Positions 1 to 11,960 of a DNA stretch of 64,000 nucleotides are shown piece after piece. A program made the position numbers and the translations under genes. Source of the DNA: Heliocidaris tuberculata (lineage: Eukaryota > Echinodermata > Echinoidea > Camarodonta > Echinometridae); contig CM046838.1 of assembly GCA_025618425.1 (NCBI GenBank), positions 16,455,129-16,519,128 of the forward strand, given 5' to 3'. The stretch's first letter is position 1. Each line of letters starts with the position of its first letter. The notes below the pieces were generated by a model that ran no database searches, was not told where the DNA came from, and saw nothing but the letters and a program-made list of their open reading frames with translations.

Positions 1-32
1 ATTTGCACGGTGAACGAGAAGGAACTGCTCAC

Positions 33-3000
33 CTTAGCTGCTTCAGGTGATATCTGAGCAGAATCTTTGGCTAATGCTTGTTCCCTTTCTTCACTCTCTG
101 GCTCAGGTTTGGTACGGAGATAGTTGGGAACTACATCATGATTGAAGGATGGAACACGACCCTCGGTCACTTTCTAGGAATGAAATAATACAGTGAGAAT
201 TATCCAGCAGTAATCCTATTATTAGACCATCATGAATAGATGTTCCACACATTACATACAGGGACTGGAGAAAAAGAAAATACACTTGAGATGTTAAGAA
301 GCAGGGGAGATTTAGCTCTCAAAATCTCCAGAGAGCTCTGGTAAATAGCAACATGTATAAGGAAAGGAAATCTTGCTTTTACTACAACAAATCCAAAAGA
401 GCTCCTGTGGACAGATTTTTAAAAATAATCTGAGGAATATTATTACTACATACATAAGAGAATTGAATATATAGGGAACATCTAAATAATAAAGCAAGAT
501 AGTCTCTGCATTCATTAGTAAGGAGAACAGTAGTTACACAAATTCTGTCAAATGACAAAAGAGATGACATTGTTACTTTTATCTTGACATCATAAAATAA
601 CATAATACTTAAAGGGCAATCCAACCTTGGTAATAAGATTATTTGTGTGAAAGCAGAAAAATAAGAAAAACAGGATGGTGAAAGTTTGAAAGAAATCGGA
701 CAAGGAATAAAAAAGTTATGGATGTTTGAAAAATGAGACCACTACATCTATGCGAATCTCAAATTGGCAATTTGGTGATTCGATTGTGACATTTTTGTGG
801 ACAACTCTCCCATTTGTCGTACACAAAAATATCATTAATTTGCGGTTTTCTTCGATGCGCTTTTACCCTCGGGGCAGTACTCAAAATATATTGGAGATAA
901 CATATTTTTATAGGTCCTCATGAAAGAAAAAGATCCAACTGAGTAATACATTTTGAAAAAGGTGACATTTTAGTCATTTTGTGTGTTGGAGCGAATGGAG
1001 TTGTCCACAGCTACATCACAGTGACATTACCTATTCAGCCAATTTGAAATTCCCATATGTATAGTGATTACAACTTTCAAAAATTACTTATTGCTTACTT
1101 ATTGCTTGTCCGATTTTGTTCAAACTTTCACCAATCTGCTTCTCTGATTTTTCCTCTTTCTTTCAAAGCAACTTGCTAATAAGGTTGGATTTCCCTTTAA
1201 ACATAACATACATCATTATGGAAATAATATAGATCCCACTTTCCTAATGAATAGTGACAGTCCCTGTTGCATTGTCATAATGATGGTGTTAATATTATGG
1301 GGAGCATGTGAAAAAATGTTAACTGAATCAATCACATGCTCACCTCTAGCTCCTCATCTCTATCTTGTGATAGCTTGAGAGGTAGGATGATTAGGTTCTT
1401 CAACACGGGAGTCTTGTCACTTTTGAGATGCTTGTTTAGTGTGTTGATCTGACCTATAGTGCAAAAGAATAAAAAGTCACTTACAAATTCATACAGGTCA
1501 TTATAACCATAAATATCCAACCAGGGGCCTGTAACATAAAGAGATAAATCAATCTTACAATTGATATCAATCGTAAGATTGATTTATCTCTTTATGTTAC
1601 AGGCCCCAGAGGACACAAAGTGCCATATTTGCCCATGTTGAAGACAGGATCAATTGATTGATTTAGTGTGCATATTATCACAAACCATATCAATGTAAAA
1701 TTATGCTATACATGTACATACAAATATCATATCATATTTTGACAGGTACTCTGAGTATATCTGATCTGCATACTTTTCCTTTTTCTTTTTGTTTGTATGA
1801 AAGCTATATTTTTTCTGTGTTTGCATTTTTTCCCTTTAGATGTAATGATACATACCTGATAACAAAGCAAAACTATTGAGAACTGATGGCCTGCATAAAG
1901 AAATAAAAAGAAACAAACAGAACATAGTAATAAACACAATATGCTGTAATCTAGCAAAAGCCAAAAGAACACACTGACATTTCCAAATGACTTGAATTAT
2001 ACAAGTTAATAAGACCATTTGAATTACAACATAAATGAAATGTGGAATATTGCATCACATTATACTAATTTATCAAAATTGAGTTTTAAAGCAATTTAAA
2101 TAATCAAAAATTGAATATTTATACACATTAGTTCAACAAATTTTCTGCTTGCCCAATTGAACAATCACACTGCTGAATGTTTTTTGTTTACACAAAGATG
2201 GTCTAGGTCTGCTCACCCAAGATTGCAATACTGACATGTACATGTCAAACCAATTCACCATCATAAAGAATTGCATACTTTCGGGGTAATATCATCTGTT
2301 TGGAGCCGGAAGGGCGTTAACTGCGTGTACACGTAAAGAGTTAAAGCCCTTCTGGCTCCAAACAGATGATATTATCCTGAAAGTATGCAATTCTTTAAGA
2401 CGTTGAATTGGTTTTACAGATCATATGACTGGATAAAAAGGAATCACTTACCAATTGAGAGTTTCATGATGATGTTCCAGTTTCATGAGCAGATCTGTTA
2501 AGGCTTTCTTCAGATCATTGACTCTGCTTGAGATGTACTCCAGAGAATTATCCAGAACTTTGTCTTGATTCTAGAAGAAAAGTGGGGTGGGAGGCAGATT
2601 TTGTGAATGAAATAGACAAGATATGCAGAGGGAGTGAGGGGGAATTATGCTACTGTAGGTAGTATTCATTAGCTTTCAACATGATCAAGGAATGTTCATA
2701 AATTCACATAAATTCAGTTTAAATGTCTTTTTACATTTTAGGTACAAACTTACATTGTAAAAGTTAGAGGCCTTGGCAAGAAACTAACCAACAAGACAGT
2801 AGACTCTACTATCACATACATATACATGTATTTCACCAGAGCAGAAATGCCAAGGTCAGAGACCAGCTAGGAAGCGAGGGGTGGGTGTGGGAGGGGCAGT
2901 GTCCCCCCTCCCACGGTATGGAGCTTTAGCATTTTTAAGCTGTAAATCTTGCGATCTTTGCATAGCTTAGCCTTAACTTAGTCTTAACTTTAGAGTAAGG

Positions 3001-3232
3001 GGGGGGCATCTTTAGATGAGCTTGTAACATGTATAAGTGGGGGGGGAGAAATTTCGGCCACTTAAGACAAAATCCCACTCATAGGCCCTTGCCTATGTGG
3101 GACTATGTCAAATATTCACTGTTGCAGTAGTAAAAAACAGACAACAATATTGCTCTAAGCAAGATTTAATTTTCTTAAATTTGCTAGATTACATACCTGA
3201 TTCAGGGACTCTTCAACTCTTAGTCTTACCAT
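33..3232 (-). CDS. MED8: MED8, Mediator complex subunit 8 (partial, 3' end outside window)
   Basis: Mediator head-module subunit that helps couple transcription factors to RNA polymerase II in the nucleus. On the minus strand, from 5' to 3', I read exons 3232-3197 (putative, see its own entry), 2570-2452, 1890-1856, 1453-1344 and 173-33; all junctions are GT..AG and keep phase. The joined protein carries the family landmarks in order: [10 protein letters not shown], then [23 protein letters not shown], here shortened to the motifs [14 protein letters not shown] and QINTLNK, then [10 protein letters not shown], then [20 protein letters not shown] followed by an acidic KPEPESEE segment. These match MED8 of human and fly as I know it. 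The last readable exon ends in AAG|gtgagc, so the C-terminal third lies left of base 1. The introns contain MITEs (609-1200, 1524-1607, 2246-2417). The identity is certain; the 5' exon is not. Confidence 0.93.
609..1200. mobile_element. TTAA-type MITE in MED8 intron
   Basis: A 592-bp element bounded by TTAAAGGGCAATCCAACCTT on the left and the matching inverted end (AAGGTTGGATTTCCCTTTAA) on the right. Longer imperfect inverted homology continues inward, including GAAAGTTTGAA and its complement TTCAAACTTTC beside tCGGACAAG/CTTGTCCGA. It has no coding capacity. The TTAA at each end fits a piggyBac-like cut-and-paste origin, but TTAA could also be part of the inverted repeat. Confidence 0.7.
1524..1607. 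repeat. Perfect 35-bp-arm palindrome in MED8 intron
   Basis: Arms at 1524-1558 and 1573-1607 are exact reverse complements, from ggggcctgtaac to gttacaggcccc. They are separated by 14 bp (aattgatatcaatc) that are themselves mostly palindromic. It lies 71 bp upstream, in transcript terms, of nothing coding: the MED8 exon at 1344-1453 is 3' of it on the minus strand. It would form a long hairpin in the pre-mRNA. Confidence 0.9.
2246..2417. mobile_element. Hairpin MITE in MED8 intron
   Basis: About 170 bp of imperfect inverted repeat. The left arm begins aaccaattca and runs through aagaattgcatacttt, then atcatctgtttggagcc; the right arm mirrors it and ends tgaattggtt. The centre, at about 2320-2340, is tgcgtgtacacgta. 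There is no coding content. It ends about 35 bp from the MED8 exon at 2452-2570. Confidence 0.8.
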
Positions 3233-3390
3233 GCTACATATTTGAGGTTTTAGAGTTGAAAGTGAAATATTAAATAACTATTTTCCTCTCATGTATAAAT
3301 GATCTAGAGATCTAGAATGGACCACAGCTTGCTAATATGCACAAAACTTATTGAAGCCTATTCACCCGTAAAAGCTATTGTGGAGTACAA
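3076..3390. repeat. Local direct duplication, copy 1
   Basis: This shares a long colinear stretch with 4797-5096, including catttaggc-type start ataggcccttgcctatgtg, then gctctaagcaagatttaat, then gattcagggactcttcaac, then gaagcctattcacc. The flanking word cttgt(a)acatgtataagtg lies just left of this copy (3020-3040) and just right of copy 2 (5110-5130). That arrangement is what a tandem duplication with a unit of about 1.7-2 kb would leave. Confidence 0.85.
3197..3232 (-). CDS. MED8: Putative first coding exon of MED8
   Basis: On the minus strand an ATG at 3232-3230 opens a 12-codon run ([12 protein letters not shown]) ending in AATCAG|gtatgt, a good donor in phase 0. That phase is exactly what the next exon (2570-2452, starting AATCAAGAC) needs. 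Other MED8 proteins start with a few residues before the region aligned to exon 2, so a tiny first exon is expected. The segment lies inside a locally duplicated block; the second copy (4797-5096) keeps the donor but has ACA where the ATG would be. Support is splice phase only, since the exon is too short for homology. Confidence 0.35.
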
Positions 3391-4796
3391 CCCCAAGCTT
3401 ATCCACTCATGGTGGCATTACTATACTTCGTGTGTATACTTTTGGACGGTCATACACCTCAACACTTTCAAACACCACTGCACAAAAGTCACCAACATTC
3501 ACTCAAAAATTCACTAATTTACAAATACCAACACCAACATATCCATGAAATACAATAAATTCAACTCACCGATGTTGGAAAAGATAATTCCAAAAGTGAA
3601 ATCTGTAATTTACTGTCAGTTCTGGTGAAAAGGGGTATCGCCAGTCATTGTGTACATTTCCTGATCGCCGGGAGCACTGACATCTCAACAAAAAAAATTT
3701 GGTCGGCAAAAATTTGGTCCCTATCGTATTGCACACACGTAAAAGTCCCAATTTTCAATGTGTGCGATCGTAGAGATCGATGTGTGAACGCAATACCAAG
3801 TTTCTTTGTGGACAAATTTTATTGGCCAAGTTTAGTCTAAAACATCGGCGGAATGAAAACATGCGATGGCAAAAAAAATCAGGGGGATTTCTTCGGTTTT
3901 GGACATGATTTTGACTTTGGATTTTGCTGGAAATATCATCAGTTCTTATTAACGGCCATATAAGGTAAAAGTGAGATTTTTAAGAGCTGAATTTGAAAGG
4001 AAGTATTTAAAATATTTATCTTATTTTTCGCCCATACATTTAGTACATGCAATAGAAAATACATAGTATTTTTGCCATAAGTCGGTATGAGTGAGCTTAT
4101 CTTCAGTTCACAAGCTTTTCATCTTCATTACAGCAATTGGCATTCATGCAAAAACGTGTCAAAATTATGAAAAAAGGGTCAAATTTCAGATATTTTATTC
4201 ACAAGCCTAAAAATGCTCCCTTTCAGCACTCACAAAACCATCACAATGTGGGGCTGTGTCAATTTCGGCGGTGGTCATGACCTTTTAAGTTGAAGAGGTA
4301 AAAACATCAATATAATCAGCGAAATTTTGAGAAAATACTTCCTTTGAAAAAAACTACATTTTAGGATGATAGAATATCTGATTCCATGCCAGATTTTTTC
4401 AACAGAATCTTTATTATCTTGATCAAGTGAAATTTTCAAGCTTACTCCTTTCCAGCACACATTATGTGCTAGAGATCACACACTTACTATGGGAGGCAAT
4501 TTCTCGTGGTACGAAGGTACAGAGTGCGAGGTTATCTCCAATAACCTCACATAAGTGTGCGTGGTCTTTTAGGTCAAAACTCCCAAACTGTGTGTACTAA
4601 AATGAATGAGTGCACAGACATGGGCACCATTGTTTTTTTAACATTGAAACGACATGTCTGCCGTTTCTTGTGAAAATGGCATTGTTCTTGCTCTAATTTT
4701 GATTATATTATTTGCAAACTTACTCTTCAGAATATCAGGAATAATATGAAATTAAGCATAAGAGGAATATCTGAAAAATTATTGTTCATTTTCAGG
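3391..4796. other. Spacer between the two duplicated blocks
   Basis: AT-rich sequence with no convincing exon on either strand. Short open frames at 3566-3840 overlap each other on opposite strands and have no recognisable domain. A small inverted pair (gatcacacacttac / ataagtgtgcgtggtc) lies at 4471-4568. Confidence 0.5.
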
Positions 4797-5096
4797 CACT
4801 CATATAGGCCCTTGCCTATGTGGGACTGTGTCCAACATTCACTGTTGCAGCAGTTAAAAACAGACATCAGAATTGCTCTAAGCAAGATTTAATTTTCTTA
4901 AATTTGCTAGATTACCTGATTCAGGGACTCTTCAACTCTTACTGTGCCACAAATTTGGGGATTCAGAATTGAAAGTGAAATTTTTAATAATTATTTTCCT
5001 CTCATGGACGAATGATCTAGACTGGAAAAGGGCCTGCTGATACACACAAAAGCTATTGAAGCCTATTCACCTGTAAAAGCTAGTCTGGAGTACAAG
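4797..5096. repeat. Local direct duplication, copy 2
   Basis: Second copy of the block at 3076-3390, in the same orientation and diverged by small indels. It includes the complement of the candidate MED8 first exon (donor AATCAG|gtaatc at about 4917) but lacks the ATG. Confidence 0.85.
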
Positions 5097-5412
5097 GTTA
5101 TCTTTAGATAAGCTTGTACATGTATAAGTGATTGTCAGGTCAAATCTTAGACTTGGTGCGCAAGCGCAGAGGACTGCCCATCATTATTACGAGTGACAAA
5201 TTCCTATTTTTGGACTCTTTATTTCACATTTATTTTCAATTTTTACTAAAATGGCCAACTTAGCATCCGTACCCAACCGCCATTAAATCCGCCTGACAAA
5301 GTGAATATTTAGTCAAGTTTCTTATTTGTTATTGTTGAAATCATGCTCATATTTAACGGAATAAACGCTATTGTTGTCAATTTCATATTAAAGTGAAAAA
5401 GAAAATCAGATA

Positions 5413-5498
5413 AGACCTGAGCGGGTGTCAAACCCGCAACACTGCATCAGTGTAGAGAGAAGCCTCCGACCCGTCGTCTTAACCACTAGACCACGAGC
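5413..5498 (-). repeat. tRNA-like sequence, probable SINE head or tRNA pseudogene
   Basis: On the minus strand the sequence starts GCTCGTGGTCTAGTGG, which fits an RNA polymerase III A box (TGGTCTAGTGG). It ends with a perfect T-arm (GCGGG-7 nt-CCCGC) containing a weak B box (GGTTTGACACCC). A long variable arm with stem ACACT/AGTGT would make it class II (Leu/Ser-like). The acceptor stem does not pair and I could not fold an anticodon arm. I therefore call a tRNA-derived SINE head rather than a gene. Confidence 0.45.
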
Positions 5499-5499
5499 A

Positions 5500-6717
5500 A
5501 TTGACGGCAGAAGCGGGGTTCAAAAAGACTATGTACATGTACCTTCGCTCTACAGAAATTCTATGTCTTTGTGAATGTGCGGTCAGTCATTCCAACTCGC
5601 ACAATAGGCGAGACAAGCCTTTTAGCAGCCTACTTTTTTTTCAGTAAGCTAGGCGGTACCACACCACGTAACTATAGTGGTCATATTGACGGTACTAACT
5701 TCCGTCTGGGTACGGATGCTAAGATGGCCACTAAAATCATGAAAGCAAATATAAATTATTGCTACTATTTTAACCACGGTTGCCCGTGGTGTCTCAAAAA
5801 GAGTCCAGGGGGTCGTTTCATCAAACCGTCATAACGACAAGATCAGCGACATCTCGACACTGTCACTCAACTTGTCCGCTAAGTGTTTCACAAAGCCGTC
5901 TTTGCTAAGACCAGCGACAACTTCGCTGACAAGTGACTTGTCGGTACTCCAGACCTGTCATATCTTTTTAGAACGCCATCACAAGCCAGCTTTTAGTTAG
6001 TCTATGGGCTGGGAAAAAATAAGAAATGTAAATTAAGAGAACATTTTTTTCCTGATCTCCAAGCACTATCCTTTACCATTCCTTTATCAAATAGTGTTAC
6101 TAATGTTCATATTATAATATTTTACAGACAAACAATATGTTCTTATGACTTCTTGAGCCCCCAACAAGTAACTGAGATTAATATTAAAACTACCCACATC
6201 GGTCTACCATAGAAAAAGCATCGAAAATGGAACAGTCTGTATATACAAACCAATTTAAAAGACGACAATTTATCATGTATGTATTTTCCCTATATAGACT
6301 CTATATCCCTTTTCACGCAATGCTATGATATGAATAATAGTAAATGTATTTTTTATATAAATGAATATCACGAATTTGGCCATAAAATATCTTAATTTTA
6401 TCATTTTCTCGAAAGTGTACACGAATTGGGTCTTCTTTCCATAATTAGTCAATTACGGTATCCTCTTATTTACAAATCTAGATTCGTACATCGCAAAAGC
6501 ATCCTCGAGTTTTCTCCATTTTATAAATTCTAAGATGCCAGAAGTAACACATATTTTCATGTAAACGGGATGTTTGTATCAGCATTATTGATTTTCGCTG
6601 CCATTTTTGACATTTTGGAACAGTTTGGGGAAAACTGAGCCTCAAAATGTCTTTGGGTAATTGACGATAAATCCGATGGATTGTGATAAAGACTATCATG
6701 ACTAGAGTTGTCGTGTA
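5500..6717. other. Intergenic stretch without recognised genes
   Basis: The short open frame at 5571-5834 (87 codons) has no recognisable domain and sits beside the SINE-like head. The remainder to 6717 is AT-rich with no repeated or coding structure that I can support. Confidence 0.4.
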
Positions 6718-7568
6718 GAGGTAGAGGATAGTTCCTACAACTCGCAGTTACCTTTCACTTTGACGTCATAGAAATGAATATGTATAAGCTTGCGAAGGCA
6801 ATGTACGTAGTCTTGGTTCAAGTTGGAACACCAATAGGTCAGAGGTAGGTCAGAGAAGTGTCTGGCGGCTTGTTAGAGCAGTCAATAATAGCATGATCGA
6901 AGTGGGGAGGGGAGGTGGAGGGAGAGGTTGGGGGGGGGGAGGCATGCAGAGCCGACGTCCAAGCCAATTTGGGTTGGATTTTTTCTTCCCTCATGGGCAG
7001 GGGCGTCGGATGGTGGGGGGGGGGGAGTGGCAATGAAGGTATATAGTACCCTTCATGATTTTTAACGCCTCTCAATTACCAGCTTCTCCATGGTTACATG
7101 AAGCAGGTAGGGGCGGTGGAGCGTCTTTTAAAATGGGGGGGGGGCACCAGCAAAAAGGGGCACCTACAAGGGAGAATTTTGTGACATTGGTATTACCCGA
7201 CAGTCTAATTAACATGATTAATGCATTATAAAGTATCATATTCTTCCTTCTTATTGTGGTTCTGGATACTGTTTCAGCTTCCCTAATTTACCAGTTGTGT
7301 GTGATGGTTTAATGATCCATTTGCAAGCGAGCGAAGCGAGCGTGCAAAAATTTTCAGAGTTTTTTCTAACGCTGAAGTCGTTTGTGCATTATTTACAGCT
7401 ATTGAAAATGACAACAGCAAATCAGTTTGGGGGGGATGTCGAATGATCTTTTAATTCGTACATTAACCCTGTAGTTTTTCTTTATGATTACATCGATATC
7501 AACATACTTTATGGGATATGCTTGTCATTGCTTGATTTCATTATGTATTATAAGACCTAGCGAGCATA
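6718..7568. repeat. Left arm of large inverted repeat
   Basis: Reverse complement of 14299-15165. The outer end is gaggtagaggatagttccta; the inner end is tataagacctagcgagcata. From 6998 onward (CAGGGGCGTCGG...) the arm looks like the 5' end of the same G-rich hAT-like family as 12241-13635, whereas 6718-6997 is extra flanking sequence. Two copies carrying the same flank in opposite orientation point to an inverted duplication rather than two independent insertions. Confidence 0.88.
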
Positions 7569-7901
7569 TATTTCGATACACCCTCTGGGAATCGGAGTTA
7601 TCAGATGGCTTTAAATTGTGGAAATTAGGCCTACATATGAAATAGTTTAAAAGAGATTGAGTGCTGACCTCTTTTTCGATATGAAATAAATTGCTAGGAC
7701 TCGCTCTTACAAATTAAAAGAAAATATGGAGGAGGGTATTTCCGAGATAAACTTTTAATATTTCATGTATCTAAAATCAACACGTATTCATAAATAACTT
7801 AAAGATTCCTTTGACTAATTTCAACTGTAAACACAGGAAATTGCCCAAATTTAGCTATGTTTTAGAAAGCGGTAATTTCTATATTGAAAATAAATGTTTA
7901 G

Positions 7902-9010
7902 ATGCATGAAATACAAGACAGTTTACCCATATCTGAAATTGGTGTTTCAACTCTTTTTACATGCAATCTGTATTTGTTTGCAATCCGCTCTTGTCCAAAT
8001 CAATTCATTGACACATTGGTGAATTTAGCAGATAAATCAAGAAGGGTTATATTCAAATCCTTTGGATATTGCCTTCCTAATATCAAAATAGCTAACCATC
8101 TATTTGATTCTTTAGTAAAACCTATACTCTTATATGGATCAGAGGTGTGGGGAGCTTTTGTTGTTGATTTTGAAAAGCTAGGGAAAGCTACAAAGGGGAA
8201 CTCTAAAATATATTTTAAGATTAGCATAGAAAATGTTCATTCGCAATGGTTAAGAAATATATTGGGTGTCAATAAGAAAAGCAGTAAACTGGCGGTGTTA
8301 GCTGAAGAAGGAGCATACCCTTTGATCACACTTATCTGCAGAAATTTAGAAAAATATCATTCACGAATGAGAAGTATAGATAACGATTCACTACTATACC
8401 ACTCTTTTGAAGAAAACCAACCAAAAAAAAAAAAAAAAAATGGTAACGAAAAAATATGTAAGTTGGCTAGGGAATGTGTACCAGCTGCTCAGGGAATGTA
8501 AATCATATGTATACATAGATGACAATAATAAATGTGTAGAATTAGAAGATATTACAGATAGTGACAAAATTGTTGGAGAAGAAATAGAAATGAAAATGGT
8601 GAATTTTTATGATTGTCAGTTCAAGATGGATTTATGTAGTGATTGTATACATGGTAGTGAGAAAAATAAACTTAGAACATATAGAGTTTTCAAGCAGGAT
8701 ATGAACACAGAAAAATACTTGGCACATGTTAAAAATGGCAAACTACGCAAAAATATATGTCGACTTAGAACTAGCTCACACAACCTACCAATAGAAACCG
8801 AAAGACATTGGCGTCTAGAAAAAAATCCCCTCTCATCTATGAATTTGTAAGGAATGTAATGTGGGAAAAGTTGGAGATGAATTTCACGTTATAACGGAAT
8901 GTACGAGATTTAGTACCGAAAGAATTTTTTTTTTTTTTACTGGAATTACTGAAATATATGAAGCATTCAAAGATTTTAATAAGGAAGAGAAATTTGTAAA
9001 ATCATGAAAT
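7902..9010 (+). pseudogene. 5'-truncated LINE reverse-transcriptase tail, frameshifted
   Basis: An open frame at 7902-8501 and a second at 8407-8850 together form the C-terminal end of a non-LTR retrotransposon polymerase. Visible motifs are LFDSLVKPILLYGSEVWGAF (thumb region), WLRNILGVNKKSS and EEGAYPL. After a frameshift at the A-run at 8421-8440 come the basic, Cys/His-containing tail LRTSSHNLPIETERHWR, then CKECN...DEFHVITEC in a third frame near 8850-8920. The fingers and palm domains and the endonuclease are missing, so this is a dead 5' truncation. It is followed by AT-rich 3' sequence. Confidence 0.75.
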
Positions 9011-9109
9011 TGGACAATAAAAAATGCAATCAATTGCTCTGTAAGATATTTCAAATCCATCATAAATACCCGTGGTGAATTTTGATTCGCTGATTATATT
9101 GTTTTGATC

Positions 9110-9395
9110 CAATCATTGTTTATATTAATATAATATTCCAATTTGATATACCATGTTATATGATTTGTCTCATGTTTATAGTCCTATTATGATTTTCTAT
9201 TGCATTGTTTATATCAATATGTCATCCAGTTTGATACAATGTTATATAATTTGTCACATATTGAATATGAGTAGTGACATTATGATTTTCTATTTCATTA
9301 TTTATATCAATATGATATCCAATTTGATAATGTTATATAATTTGCCACATGTCAAATCTGAGTAGTCCTATTATGATTTGCTATATTTTCTTTCA
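9110..9395. repeat. AT-rich tandem repeat, about 90-97 bp unit, three copies
   Basis: Successive copies share atgttatataatttgycacatgt, shown here in part as gttatataatttg, then cctattatgattttctatt and cattgtttatatcaatatg. It lies directly downstream of the LINE tail and may be its 3' UTR tandem array. The open frame through it is a product of the repeat. Confidence 0.75.
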
Positions 9396-9939
9396 TTGTT
9401 TCCATTTCATTTCCATATGATTGTTACTTTTTTCATACTAATGCTTTGTATTGTAAAACAAAATATTGATGTCGATGTCAATGAAGTTTCTTAATAAAAT
9501 ACCAATTCATGTCTTAACGTACATTACTGTATATTATCTGTATTATGTCTTATTACCGTGCTTGGGTGCGAAGCTTAAGATATACATTTAAAGGAATCTT
9601 CAATATATTTCTAGAATGCCCTTCGAGCTAGTGGTATTGTTCCTTACTGTGAAGTTTCTTGAATGTTGCCAGTTTGCATCACGTCATTTATCGTTTTCAT
9701 TCTTTACTCTTAAACAAAACTTCGTTGTCCACCCTTTGTCATAACTAGGCTGTACCAAAATACAATCTAATTATCACCGTTGATTCTATGATATTTGTAC
9801 AGCTGTTTAGGTTACTCATATTTCTTTAATTTTGTTCCCATTCAAAACCTTTACAATTGTGCGGGATGAATGTTTTTGTGTAAATAATATTTCCTAACAT
9901 TTTGGTTCATGTAGAAGCTAAAGGCCTTTTCTACGTAAA

Positions 9940-10100
9940 AAAAATAGAAAGAAAGAAAGAAAGAAAGAAAGGGGCACAGTGGCTCTGGCTCTCACCAAAA
10001 TGTCTAATTTGGGGCCGTGGACAGTTTGTAGGGGGGGGGGACTGTTGGTGGAGAGATGCTTCACAGTACCTTTTTGAGGCACAACCCCCCCCCCCCCCCT
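9940..10100. repeat. (GAAA)n microsatellite plus G- and C-runs
   Basis: An agaaagaaagaaagaaa tract at about 9947-9971 is followed by ggggggggg at 10031 and a 15-base C run at about 10086. The overlapping frames on both strands are artefacts of these runs. Confidence 0.8.
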
Positions 10101-10745
10101 ATTTAAACTTCCCCTTATAATGATTCCCGCTAAGTGTGTTAGAATTTCTTTCAAGGCAAAACTATGAAGAAAAGGGTCTTCAGGGGACTGCTCTCAAGCT
10201 GTCCTTGGGGACATGCAGGGCCTCTGTTGGAACAACTTTATTTCCCCATCCCCTGAGAATGATTGCTGCCAAGTTTTAGTCAAGTTTCTCGTTCCAGAAA
10301 GGAAGATCTTTTTTTTTTCTAATTAGACAATTATAATGATTTTTTTTACTGTGAAGGCTCTACGCCTGAGCCCATGTATGATCTTCACCGCGGGATGAAA
10401 CATTTTGTTGACAAAAATTAATACATGGAATTAATAAATGAGTTGCAGCCCCTACTGGCAACACCTGACATTGTGTATGCAGTTGATAACGGGTGAAAGT
10501 ATTAGAATTTGATTTCAAGGGTGTTTTGATCAATATATTTTGAAATATTTTGTTTTGCGTTCTGTGATGTGACTTTCTAATCAATAAAAGTAGTTTTTCA
10601 CCTTTGAAAATTATATTATTGCTGCTGATGGTCCCCCTCGTATAGCGCGTTCACTGCTTCTGAAGTAGAATAATTATGGCCTGTCAGAACGTGGTAGTTT
10701 GAGGTTAAATAAAAGAACACTTAAGGAGATAAATGAGGAAAAAAT

Positions 10746-10820
10746 GGAGGGAGAAAGAGAGAGAGAGAGAGAGAAGGGCGAATGAAAAAGAAAGGGAGAG
10801 AGAGAGAGAGAGAGAGAGAT
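10746..10820. repeat. (GA)n microsatellite
   Basis: Two blocks of gagagaga repeats separated by agggcgaatgaaaaagaaa. A simple repeat, with nothing coding around it. Confidence 0.9.
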
Positions 10821-11022
10821 TCACAATAAATAGTTATGGCTCAACGTATTTTTTATGACGATCTTGAGATTTTGATCCTTTCGGGAAATTCGAGTACCAT
10901 GGCCAAAAATTATACATCTTTAAGTGCAGCTTGATTTTTAGTGATTTTACTTGGTAGATAAACATAATTCAAATCTAAGATTAGTTCTTTCATATTATGT
11001 TACAATTATGTAGTATTTGCCC

Positions 11023-11283
11023 CAGTGGCGTAGCCAGGATTTTGTAAGGGGGGGCACACAAATGCAGGGTTGTCAACTTGGGAACTGCTTGGAGGGAGAT
11101 TCGTTTTTTTTTTCTTCTCGCCAGATTTTAGGGGGCCCAGTTTTCCTCCATAATTCTCTGACAAGCAACAACAACAACAACAAAAAAGTTATCAGTTCGA
11201 AAAGGGGGGGGGGACAATTTTTTGTGTCAAAAGTTGTCAGGGGGCAGTCTGCCCCCTTGCCCCCCCCCCCTTGCCCGCTAGTG
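11023..11283. mobile_element. Short G-rich hAT-like MITE
   Basis: A 261-bp unit beginning CAGTGGCGTAGCCAGG and ending CCCGCTAGTG, flanked by atttgccc (11015-11022) and atttaccc (11284-11291). That is an 8-bp target duplication with one mismatch. The interior has G-runs and the word ttgtcaacttggg, which recurs inverted at 11906-11925, so related fragments follow it. Confidence 0.55.
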
Positions 11284-11499
11284 ATTTACCCCAAAAAAGA
11301 AACGAAAAAATAAACTCTACCAAATAATGTTTCTGTCAAAAGATGTGTATTCTTGTTAAAGAACGAATAGCTTTACAAACGCAGGTTTAAGCCTATGGAA
11401 ATCGAAGTAGGCCTACATGTGTTACCCGGCTATAAAAGACCATACACCAGTAAAACAAACAAATAGCCAAACAAATCTTGTCTTCCCCTGTGCACTAGC

Positions 11500-11960
11500 G
11501 TATGCACTAGCAAGGGGGGGGGCAGGGGCACTTGTCTCCCCTTATAGAACTTATTCCTCTTTTTTTTCTTTTTTTTTTTTTTTGGTTGTCAGAGAATTCT
11601 GGACCCCATAAAATCTGATACCCCCTACTAAGCGACTTTTGGAGGGATAGGGGGAAATTCCCCCCCCCCCCCAATGAGCGACTAGCGACTGGAGGGCTGG
11701 CGAGACCAAAAAAATATACGAATTTCCCTTTTCGAACTGATACCTTTTTGTTTGTTTTGTAATTTTGTAATTTTTTTTTGTCGTTGCTTGTTAGATAATT
11801 ATGGAGGAAAACTGGACCCATATAAAATCGGATACCCCCCCCCCCGACAATGAGCGACTTTTAGAGCGCTGGCGAGAAGAAGAACATACGAATTTCCCTC
11901 CAAGCAATTTCCCAAAGTTGACAGCCCTGCATTTAGTTAGGGGGGGGGGGGGGTTGTTGA
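11500..11960. repeat. Inverted fragments of the same G/C-run element family
   Basis: Sequences such as ttagataattatggaggaaaa, ggagggctggcgaga and aatttccctccaagcaattt repeat each other, and repeat parts of 11050-11160 in the opposite orientation. C- and G-runs mark the ends. A similar piece lies at 48235-48430. Confidence 0.6.

Noticed and set aside
3566..3840. Overlapping frames on both strands near 3.6-3.8 kb
   Set aside because: No domain, no splice support consistent with MED8 phase, and antisense to one another.
6839..7075. Proline-rich frame, repeated at 14823-15044
   Set aside because: It lies in the inverted-repeat arms; prolines come from C runs and the copies differ by indels.
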